From: Methanobacteriota archaeon
GTDB lineage: Archaea > Methanobacteriota > Methanobacteria > Methanobacteriales > Methanobacteriaceae
Reading direction: 5' to 3'
NCBI GenBank assembly: GCA_023434825.1
Contig: JAEYSH010000170.1
Location: forward strand, 1-14,738
Length of the DNA stretch: 14,738 bases
A program made the translations under genes and the position numbers. Positions 6,081-13,410 of this stretch are shown one piece after another. Positions within the stretch are counted from its first letter, which is position 1. Every line of letters starts with the position of its first letter. Under the pieces are notes generated by a model that worked only from the letters and a program-made list of their open reading frames with translations, had not been told where the DNA came from and did no database searches.

Positions 6081-6937
6081 TAATTCTTGATGAAAATACA
6101 AGATGTATAGTACAGGGAATTACCGGAAAGCAAGGGTCTTTCCACACCGAGCAGATGCTCCAATACAATACAAATATCGTTGCAGGGACATCCCCTGGAA
6201 AAGGAGGCCAGAAATTTGGCCATGTAAATGTATATAATTCTATTGAAGAAGCAAAGGAAGAAATGGACATAAATGCTTCAATTATTTTTATTCCAGCACC
6301 ATTTGCAAAGGATGCTGCATTTGAGGCTATTTCACAGCTTGATACGGTTATTGTAATTACTGAGCATATTCCAGTCCATGACACCATGGAAATTGTTGAA
6401 TATGCTAAAAGAGAAGGCACTACTTTAATTGGTCCAAATACTCCGGGAATTATTTCTCCTGGCGTTGGAAAGCTTGGGATTATGCCTACTCATATTTTCT
6501 CACCAGGAAATATTGGAATAGTTTCCAGAAGTGGAACATTAACCTATGAAATGGCAAATCAAATCACAAATGCAGGAATGGGTCAGAGCACATGTTTAGG
6601 TATTGGCGGCGACCCGGTTGTCGGAATGGACTTTGCAGATGTCCTTCAAAGATTTGAAGAAGATGATGGAACCGATGCCATGGTAATGATTGGTGAAATC
6701 GGTGGAAATGCAGAAGAAAAAGCTGCTGAATATATTGCAAAAAATATATCTAAACCTGTCGTTGCTTATATTGCGGGAGTTACTGCTCCGCCAGGTAAAA
6801 GAATGGGGCATGCTGGAGCTATCATTGAAGGAGATAGTGGAACTGCAGAAAGTAAAAAGAAAGCACTTAAAGCAGCAGGCGTAGAAGTTGCAAGCAGGCC
6901 TTCTGAAATTGCTGAAATTATTAAAAACATGTTATAA
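6077..6937 (+). CDS. sucD: Succinyl-CoA synthetase (succinate-CoA ligase), alpha subunit
   Basis: The alpha subunit binds CoA and carries the phosphohistidine of succinyl-CoA synthetase, which interconverts succinate, CoA and NTP with succinyl-CoA. In methanogens it feeds the incomplete reductive citric-acid route to 2-oxoglutarate. The 286-residue length is normal. Landmarks are the CoA-binding GITGKQGSFHT (14-24), AGTSPGKGG (36-44), GPNTPGI (119-125), GIVSRSGTLTYE (147-158), GIGGDPVVG (175-183), and the active histidine H245 in KRMGHAGAII. ATG at 6077 overlaps the preceding stop by four bases. The beta subunit gene sucC, needed for nucleotide and succinate binding, is not next door on either side, so it must be elsewhere in the genome; separate sucC and sucD is known in methanogens. 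No gene follows closely, so the operon probably ends here. Confidence 0.95.
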   Translation: MIILDENTRCIVQGITGKQGSFHTEQMLQYNTNIVAGTSPGKGGQKFGHVNVYNSIEEAKEEMDINASIIFIPAPFAKDAAFEAISQLDTVIVITEHIPVHDTMEIVEYAKREGTTLIGPNTPGIISPGVGKLGIMPTHIFSPGNIGIVSRSGTLTYEMANQITNAGMGQSTCLGIGGDPVVGMDFADVLQRFEEDDGTDAMVMIGEIGGNAEEKAAEYIAKNISKPVVAYIAGVTAPPGKRMGHAGAIIEGDSGTAESKKKALKAAGVEVASRPSEIAEIIKNML

Positions 6938-7052
6938 CTTCATTTGGATCTCATATAGTTAAATAATAAATATCTTAATAGAAATATTTCTTAATAATAA
7001 AGAACTTAAATTCATAAAACTAATGAGATACCTTAAATTACTTTATTTCAAA

Positions 7053-7060
7053 TTATATAA
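7053..7060 (+). promoter_or_regulatory. Candidate TATA box of hmgA
   Basis: TTATATAA preceded by TTTCAAA fits an archaeal core promoter. A transcript start near 7080-7085 would leave a leader of about 20 bases before the ATG at 7105. Confidence 0.4.
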
Positions 7061-7104
7061 TGATCAACTGATTTTAACTTTTTAAAAACAATATCGTGAG
7101 TATT

Positions 7105-8316
7105 ATGGTAAATGAAAGAGAAATTATAGATAAATTAAAAAATGGCGATATTAAACTTCGTGAAATTGAGAAATACACGGATAATGTTGATGAAGCAGTA
7201 ACAATCAGGAGAAAATTCATAGAAGAAGTAAGTAACTCCAAGATTGAACATATAGCTAATTATTCCATTGATATGGAAGCTGCTTCTAAAAAGAACATTG
7301 AACAGCCAATAGGTGCTATTCAAATTCCTATTGGAGTTGTAGGTCCTTTAAAAGTAAATGGGGATCATGCAAAGGGCGAATTTTATGTTCCTCTTGCAAC
7401 AACTGAAGGGGCACTTTTAGCATCAGTAAACAGGGGTTCTTCTGTTATAGCTGAAGCAGGCGGCGTTACTACTAAAATAATAGCTGATAAAATGACAAGA
7501 GCGCCTGTTATAAAAGCTAAATCTGTAACTGATGCGCTTGAAATTAAAACATGGATTGAAGAAAACTTTAAAGAGCTTAAAAAAGCAGCAGAAGTAACCA
7601 CAAGGCATGGAAAACTAATAAAAATTGACCCAATACTTGTAGTTGGTAGGTATGTTTACCCAAGGTTTGTTTACACAACTGGGGATAGTATGGGCATGAA
7701 TATGGTTACAATAGCAACTGAAGCAGCTTTAAATCTTTTAACACATAAAACAGGTGCACATATAGTTGCATTAAGTGGAAATGTTTGCGTTGATAAAAAG
7801 CCGTCTTCTTTAAACCTTGTGGAAGGAAGAGGTAAAAGCTTTGTTGCAGAAATTATAATTCCTAAAGAAATTGTTGAAAAGAAACTCAAAGCGACTTCTG
7901 CAGCTATTGCTGAAGTAAATTTATCTAAAAATTTGATTGGTTCTGCAATTTCAGGAAGTATGGGTTTTAATGCACAGTTTGCAAATATGATTGGGGCTAT
8001 ATTTTTGGCAACTGGTCAGGATGAAGCCCATATAGTTGAAGGAAGTATTGGAATAACCACTGCAACTGAAGAAGAAAATGGAGACCTTTATTTCTCAGTT
8101 ACACTTCCAGATGTTCCAGTAGCAACTATTGGGGGCGGAACAAGCATTGAAACAGCCCGTGAATCTCTTGAGATAATGGATTGTTATGGAAATGAGAAAG
8201 TTCATAAATTCGCTGAAATTGTTGCAGGAACTGTTCTTGCTGGAGAACTTTCACTTTTAGGTGCTTTAGCTGCGGGACATTTAGCTAGGGCTCATAAGGA
8301 TTTAGGAAGGGCTTAA
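7105..8316 (+). CDS. hmgA: HMG-CoA reductase (class I, archaeal)
   Basis: The enzyme reduces 3-hydroxy-3-methylglutaryl-CoA to mevalonate, the committed step of isoprenoid synthesis and thus of archaeal membrane ether lipids. Numbered from the chosen start, the catalytic residues of class I enzymes are all in place: E101 in ATTEGALLASVNRG, K231 in VDKKPSSLN, D306 in ATGQDEAH and H397 in GHLARAH. The dinucleotide-site DSMGMN is at 194-199. There is no membrane domain, as usual in archaea, and the 403-residue length is typical. Two starts compete: GTG at 7096 without a ribosome-binding site, and ATG at 7105, for which CGTGAG just upstream (overlapping that GTG) is a suitable site; I prefer 7105. 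A VIT1/CCC1-like gene follows after 28 bases, probably co-transcribed. Confidence 0.95.
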   Translation: MVNEREIIDKLKNGDIKLREIEKYTDNVDEAVTIRRKFIEEVSNSKIEHIANYSIDMEAASKKNIEQPIGAIQIPIGVVGPLKVNGDHAKGEFYVPLATTEGALLASVNRGSSVIAEAGGVTTKIIADKMTRAPVIKAKSVTDALEIKTWIEENFKELKKAAEVTTRHGKLIKIDPILVVGRYVYPRFVYTTGDSMGMNMVTIATEAALNLLTHKTGAHIVALSGNVCVDKKPSSLNLVEGRGKSFVAEIIIPKEIVEKKLKATSAAIAEVNLSKNLIGSAISGSMGFNAQFANMIGAIFLATGQDEAHIVEGSIGITTATEEENGDLYFSVTLPDVPVATIGGGTSIETARESLEIMDCYGNEKVHKFAEIVAGTVLAGELSLLGALAAGHLARAHKDLGRA

Positions 8317-8344
8317 TTACTTTTTTGAAGGAGAAAAATAAGAA

Positions 8345-8923
8345 ATGAATATAAAAGAATTCATTGAAGAATATCTTAAAATGAGCCGATATGTTGCTCT
8401 AGGTACTATGGATGGAATATTAGCTGTTATGGGTGTAACCCTTGCTGCAAGTGGAGTTGCAGCGGCAGGTGGCGTTGCTCTTGAAAACTATGTCATTGGA
8501 TTAACTGGATTAAGTGGGGGTATTGCTCTTTCCCTTTCAAATGCATTTGGCTCTTTTATTGGTGAACGTGCGGAAGAATCACGTACACTTAGAGAACTTG
8601 AAGATAAAATGATGCTAAGCGAAGGAGAACTTGATGATACCATCATTCACAAGCAAGCAAAAAGAAGAATTTACATGAGTATGTTTACACATGGATTTTC
8701 AAGTTTTATTGGTGCATTCGTCCCAGTTTTACCTTTTTTGTTAATTGCAGATAGAATCACAGCTTTAGTAACCACACTAGTTGCATGTTTCATTGCATTG
8801 GTTATATTAGGTATATATTTAGGTAGAGTATCCAGAGAAAGCCTTTTAAAAACCTCAGTAGAAATTGTATTAATAGGCGTAGCTATTAGTGCAATATCTT
8901 TTTTAATAGGTGGAAGCCATTAA
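8345..8923 (+). CDS. VIT1/CCC1-related (DUF125/TIGR00267-like) membrane protein
   Basis: A 192-residue membrane protein related to the VIT1/CCC1 iron-manganese transporter family. The first helix contains GTMDGILAVMGVTLAASG (20-37), the counterpart of the family's DG-containing first helix. The second ends in SLSNAFGSFIGERAEESR (63-80), like the helix leading to the cytoplasmic metal-binding region. A charged helix follows (81-108). Three further membrane segments lie at about 115-134, 138-160 and 169-189. Metal transport is known for eukaryotic and some bacterial members; for this shorter archaeal branch the substrate is unproven. ATG at 8345 is preceded by AAGGAGAAAAA. It sits 28 bases behind hmgA. 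Its 3' end converges on the TatD-like gene with a hairpin between. Confidence 0.8.
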   Translation: MNIKEFIEEYLKMSRYVALGTMDGILAVMGVTLAASGVAAAGGVALENYVIGLTGLSGGIALSLSNAFGSFIGERAEESRTLRELEDKMMLSEGELDDTIIHKQAKRRIYMSMFTHGFSSFIGAFVPVLPFLLIADRITALVTTLVACFIALVILGIYLGRVSRESLLKTSVEIVLIGVAISAISFLIGGSH

Positions 8924-8934
8924 AAATAAATTAA

Positions 8935-8974
8935 ATATGGAATTATTATTCTAAATCAATTCCATATATTTTTT
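8935..8974. terminator. Perfect 10-bp hairpin with T-run between convergent genes
   Basis: ATATGGAATT (8935-8944) and AATTCCATAT (8958-8967) are exact reverse complements around a 13-base loop. On the plus strand a run of six T follows at 8969-8974, as in a factor-independent terminator for the CCC1-like gene. On the minus strand the stem contains no coding beyond the TatD-like stop codon (8946-8948, in the loop) and is followed by T-rich sequence (TTTAATTTATTTTTAA). It may therefore end both convergent transcripts. Archaeal termination relies chiefly on the T-run, so the role of the stem is inferred. Confidence 0.6.
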
Positions 8975-9791
8975 CTACATTTTCAACATGAATTTTGTAA
9001 ACATCTTCTTCAGTTAAAGTTCCATTTTCTAAAAGAGCTTTTGTTCGTCTTGGAACGGTTTTTGGACCTAAAACTGCTCCCGGTCTATCATTCATGTCAA
9101 GAAAATCAGTTTCCATTAAAAAATTATTCCCTTTTTTAATTCCTTCAACTACCACTTTTTTTGTAGCGATTAAAGATGGTGTCAAACCATGATTTTCATT
9201 TTCACTAACCAATGGGCCAGAAAAATGTTTAATGACTTTTGATCTTTCAAGTCCAGCTTCATCAGCCATTTGGGCAAATTCCAAAAATTGTTTTTCTTCT
9301 GCACTTTCAGTATGGAGCTGTACTGGACAATCAGCATCTGCAGCAAGTTCCATTGCGTATAAAATTAGTCTGTTGTGAACTTCCATTTCTTCAGGCGAAG
9401 CTTCATAATGTGGCCTTCCGATCTCCCCAATTCCAACGGCTTTACCTTCCATTACCAGTTTCTGGGCTGACTCAAAAGTTCCTCGCATCATTTTTTCAGC
9501 CATTTCCAATTCAAGCCCATTTTCAACACGTCTTGAAAGTTCAGCAGGATGCGCACCTACAACTGCAAAAGCCTTAACGTCGGTATTCTCGTTGATCTCA
9601 TTTACATATTTTATAACCAGTTCCATTGCTTCATCAAAGTTACATGATTGCCCGACTGTCCAAGTTGGTTTGTTGGGAATGATCATTACTTTCCCGCCAG
9701 CTCTCTCGAATATTTTAGCAACTTCCAGCGGACCAACACCATTTATTGAATCAACATGTATATGGTTATCTGTAATTATCATATCATCCAT
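8946..9791 (-). CDS. TatD-like metal-dependent hydrolase (TIM-barrel, COG1099-like)
   Basis: A 281-residue protein with the ordered metal-ligand motifs of the TatD/amidohydrolase-like TIM barrels: DNHIHVD (8-14; H10 and H12), VGAHP (78-82), GIGEIGRPHY (120-129; E123), QLHTES (158-163; H160), IKHFSG (187-192; H189) and ETDFLDM (227-233; D229). TatD proteins are mostly metal-dependent nucleases, but this archaeal subgroup is more divergent and its substrate is not established. ATG at 9791 is preceded by AGGAG at a good distance, which overlaps the end of aroE; a second ATG at 9782 is less well placed. The gap to aroE is 11 bases, so the two are co-transcribed. A shikimate-related role is suggested only by that position. 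Confidence 0.88.
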   Translation of the reverse strand: MDDMIITDNHIHVDSINGVGPLEVAKIFERAGGKVMIIPNKPTWTVGQSCNFDEAMELVIKYVNEINENTDVKAFAVVGAHPAELSRRVENGLELEMAEKMMRGTFESAQKLVMEGKAVGIGEIGRPHYEASPEEMEVHNRLILYAMELAADADCPVQLHTESAEEKQFLEFAQMADEAGLERSKVIKHFSGPLVSENENHGLTPSLIATKKVVVEGIKKGNNFLMETDFLDMNDRPGAVLGPKTVPRRTKALLENGTLTEEDVYKIHVENVEKIYGIDLE

Positions 9792-9802
9792 GTAATTATC
9801 TC

Positions 9803-10663
9803 CTATTTATTAATTTTCTCTCTATGTTCCTTTAGCGAATTTTCAAAAATTTCAAGGGGTGGATAAACTCCGGTCCAAATTTTAAAGGATTCCATTCCCT
9901 GATAAATTAACATTTTAATTCCAGATATCGCTTCAGCCTGTGCTTTCTCGCATTCTTTAAGTAAACATGTTTTAAGAGGGTTGTAAACTAGATCATTAAC
10001 AATAAGATGTGAATGTATCATTCGAGCTTTAACCAGAGGCTCTTGATTTACATTAGGATACATTCCGATTGGAGTAGTATTAATTAGAATATCAGCATCT
10101 AAAAGCTCATTTTCAAGTTTTTCTCCATAATCAGCAGTTTTAACATCAGCATTTAACTTTTCAATTAATTCATTTTGAAGGTTAAGTGCATTTTCGGGAG
10201 TTCTATTAGCAATAACTAATGATCCAGCACTATCAATTAAAATCTGGAATGCAACTGCCCTTGCAGCCCCTCCAGCACCTAATATAACAACTTTTTTGTC
10301 TTTAACAGTACTTACTTCTTCAATAGCTTTTACTGCACCAATTCCATCAGTATTAAACCCTTTAGCATGATCATCATCAAATTTTACTGTATTAACTGCC
10401 CCAATTAATTCAGCAGCTTTATCAAGAGAATCAAGGTGCTTAATAACTTCTGTTTTATGGGGAATGGTTACATTAAGCCCTTTTATATTCAGCGATTTTG
10501 CACCATTTATTGCTTCTTTAAGGTTATTTTCAGCCACCTGATAAGGAACGTAAATATAATCCAATCCTAAATGTTTAAAAGCTGCATTATGCATTAATGG
10601 AGATAAACTGTGCTCTACCGGATTTCCTATTATTCCTACAACGTTAGTTTTACCAGTTATCAT
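9803..10663 (-). CDS. aroE: Shikimate dehydrogenase
   Basis: The enzyme reduces 3-dehydroshikimate to shikimate with NADPH, the step right after that of aroD. The 286-residue length is typical. The substrate-binding half shows NPVEHSLSPLMHN (14-26), NVTIPHK with catalytic K70, and GFNTDG with D106. The NADP half shows the nucleotide loop GAGGAARA (129-136) and NRT (153-155), with R154 placed to favour NADP over NAD. VNDLVYNPL (222-230) and YQGMESF (254-260) complete the site. ATG at 10663 has GATGAT just upstream. aroE leads a two-gene minus-strand operon with the TatD-like gene and diverges from the HARP gene across about 170 bases of promoter sequence. Confidence 0.96.
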   Translation of the reverse strand: MITGKTNVVGIIGNPVEHSLSPLMHNAAFKHLGLDYIYVPYQVAENNLKEAINGAKSLNIKGLNVTIPHKTEVIKHLDSLDKAAELIGAVNTVKFDDDHAKGFNTDGIGAVKAIEEVSTVKDKKVVILGAGGAARAVAFQILIDSAGSLVIANRTPENALNLQNELIEKLNADVKTADYGEKLENELLDADILINTTPIGMYPNVNQEPLVKARMIHSHLIVNDLVYNPLKTCLLKECEKAQAEAISGIKMLIYQGMESFKIWTGVYPPLEIFENSLKEHREKINK

Positions 10664-10751
10664 TTTATCATCTATTTTTGGAATTATCTTTTAAATTGAT
10701 ATTTTCTATAATCCTTTGTAATTATCTAGTAAAATTTTTCTTTAAATAGAA

Positions 10752-10761
10752 TATTTTATAT
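10752..10761 (+). promoter_or_regulatory. Candidate TATA element in the aroE-HARP divergent spacer
   Basis: ATTTTATATT is the best TATA-like element in the spacer in the plus direction and would start a HARP transcript near 10780, with a leader of roughly 55 bases. For aroE, the minus-strand TATTTAAAG near 10739-10747 is a possible counterpart. Both are visual calls in AT-rich DNA. Confidence 0.3.
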
Positions 10762-10801
10762 TCACCCGATTAAATAAAGATTGATGTAGTTAAATTACAA
10801 G

Positions 10802-10814
10802 ATTAATAAAGTTT
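10802..10814 (+). promoter_or_regulatory. Leader element ATTAATAAAGTTT upstream of HARP gene
   Basis: This 13-base string recurs identically upstream of hisS (11642-11654). In both cases its first base is exactly 34 bases before the ATG, and both are followed by a purine-rich ribosome-binding site. Shorter forms precede htpX (ATTAATAAATT from 1592) and the unknown gene at 5343 (ATTAATAGTTT from 5313). It may be a TATA-like element for short-leader transcripts or a shared leader motif. Confidence 0.3.
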
Positions 10815-10835
10815 TGAAATTATAGGGGAAATTTG

Positions 10836-11498
10836 ATGCCTGCAAAGCAAAGATTTGTTCTGGATACAACTGCATTTACAGATACGCAGCTTAGAGATGA
10901 ATTTGGAGATGGAGAACTGGCTAAAACAGCCAACTTTTTAATTGATCTAATTGCAGAGTCACGGATAAAGCTTAATATGAGCTGTCACATGCCTCCAGTA
11001 ACATATAAGGAACTAGTAAATTATTTAACCCGATATGAATGTCCTGAAGAGGTACTTATAAAAACTGAGACATGGGTAGTCAAAAAAACCCCAGATAGAT
11101 ATGAGACAAAAATTCCATCTGAAATATTTTATGAATACGTTCAGGATATGAGAGAAAGAATGAATAAAGGAATGAGAATATCTGAAAATGCACTTTGGGA
11201 AGCTTCTGTAGAATCAATGGTTATGTTATCAAAAGGGAATAAAAAAGCAGATATTGAGTTAGAAATAGTTGGAAATGCTATTAAAGATTTTAGAAAAAAA
11301 TACAGGGCAGCTTTAAGAAAAGGTACACTTGATAGTGCTCCTGATCTGGATGTTTTACTCCTTGCTAAAGAATTGGGCGCTGGAGTTGTAGCAGCCGATG
11401 AGGGCATTAAAGTTTGGGCAGAAAGATTAGGATTGAGGTTTTTAAGTGCAAAATCATTTCCAAAAATGGTTGGAGAATATTTAAAACACTACGAGTAG
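10836..11498 (+). CDS. HARP-type RNA-free RNase P / PIN-domain 'RNA ligase partner' protein (UPF0278)
   Basis: This 220-residue protein matches the family called RNA ligase partner protein or UPF0278, now known as HARP (homologues of Aquifex RNase P). It consists of a PIN-type metallonuclease with an inserted helical part, shown in Aquifex to trim the 5' leader of precursor tRNAs without an RNA subunit. The PIN acidic residues are visible as D10 in FVLDTTAFTD, D170 and D172 in APDLDVLLLAKEL and D188 in VVAADEGI. A charged helical stretch (about 95-160) contains the usual RERMNKG and KKYRAALRKG. ATG at 10836, with AGGGG seven bases before it, is preferred over the TTG directly in front (10833). 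No RNA ligase gene is present here. Archaea with HARP normally also have RNA-based RNase P, so its cellular role may be auxiliary. hisS follows downstream. Confidence 0.9.
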   Translation: MPAKQRFVLDTTAFTDTQLRDEFGDGELAKTANFLIDLIAESRIKLNMSCHMPPVTYKELVNYLTRYECPEEVLIKTETWVVKKTPDRYETKIPSEIFYEYVQDMRERMNKGMRISENALWEASVESMVMLSKGNKKADIELEIVGNAIKDFRKKYRAALRKGTLDSAPDLDVLLLAKELGAGVVAADEGIKVWAERLGLRFLSAKSFPKMVGEYLKHYE

Positions 11499-11590
11499 CT
11501 AGACTTATTAAAGAAATCCAAAAATTAACTTTGAATTATTTTTGATCTTAAAAATTTTCTTTAAATTAACCAAAATTATTTTAAATGATT

Positions 11591-11600
11591 TTTATAAATA
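11591..11600 (+). promoter_or_regulatory. Candidate TATA box of hisS-hisI
   Basis: TTTATAAATA lies about 85 bases upstream of the hisS start. With usual spacing transcription would begin near 11617-11622, giving a leader of about 55 bases. The 177-base spacer after the HARP gene supports a separate promoter for hisS. Confidence 0.35.
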
Positions 11601-11641
11601 TTTTAAGAGTATTAAAAAATATCACTTTTCTAATTTAACAA

Positions 11642-11654
11642 ATTAATAAAGTTT
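11642..11654 (+). promoter_or_regulatory. Leader element ATTAATAAAGTTT upstream of hisS
   Basis: Second exact copy of the 13-base string also found before the HARP gene, again starting 34 bases before the ATG. It could link expression of the two tRNA-related genes or simply be a common core-promoter form. Confidence 0.3.
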
Positions 11655-11675
11655 ATTTTGATAGGATGGTTTAAC

Positions 11676-12971
<1,296 letters not shown>

Positions 12972-13367
12972 ATGACAGAAGAATGTAATTTGAACTTCAG
13001 GCACAAAGTAGGCGATCAGGAACTTGTAATAGCAATAGCACAGGATTATAAAACTTCTGAGGTTCTTATGGTAGCATATATGAATAGGGAAGCATTCCAG
13101 AAAACATTAGAAACAAAAAAAGCACATTACTGGAGTACTTCACGTCAAAAAATATGGCTTAAAGGTGAAAGCTCAGGAAACTTCCAGGAAGTTCATGAAA
13201 TACTTGTTGACTGTGATGAGGACGCTGTTCTTATAAAAATCAGCCAAAAAGGCGGAGCTTGCCATGAAGGATATGAATCATGCTTTTTCAGGAAATTAGA
13301 AGATGATAAATTAGAGATAATCGGAAAGAGGGTTTTTGATCCGGAAGAAGTTTATAATAAGAGTTAG
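12972..13367 (+). CDS. hisI: Phosphoribosyl-AMP cyclohydrolase
   Basis: The enzyme opens the purine ring of phosphoribosyl-AMP, step three of histidine synthesis. The 131-residue protein is the stand-alone cyclohydrolase without the HisE pyrophosphohydrolase domain often fused in bacteria. Metal-site landmarks are D80, D82 and D84 in VDCDED for magnesium, and the cysteines C81, C97 and C104 (in GGACHEGYESCFF) for zinc. MVAYMNREA (33-41) and HYWSTSRQKIWLKGESSGN (52-70) are classic family signatures. It begins at the base after the hisS stop, with GGATGATT in the hisS end as ribosome-binding site, so supply of histidine and its loading on tRNA are co-expressed. Confidence 0.96.
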   Translation: MTEECNLNFRHKVGDQELVIAIAQDYKTSEVLMVAYMNREAFQKTLETKKAHYWSTSRQKIWLKGESSGNFQEVHEILVDCDEDAVLIKISQKGGACHEGYESCFFRKLEDDKLEIIGKRVFDPEEVYNKS

Positions 13368-13410
13368 AATTTATTTAATTTATATTTAAAAATATATGGG
13401 GAGAAAAATA

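Noticed and set aside
6019..6420. Minus-strand open frame of 133 codons
   Set aside because: Antisense to the sucD start region, which encodes well-known CoA-binding motifs.
6968..6989. AAATAT/ATATTT hairpin after sucD
   Set aside because: Only 6 A-T pairs around a 10-base loop, with no T-run; not distinguishable from AT-rich background.
7096..7104. GTG start adding three residues to HMG-CoA reductase
   Set aside because: No ribosome-binding site before it, while the GTGAG itself suits as the site for the ATG at 7105. It cannot be fully excluded.
9239..9577. Plus-strand open frame of 112 codons
   Set aside because: Antisense to the TatD-like gene with its intact metal ligands; Gln/Leu-rich composition is typical of a shadow frame.
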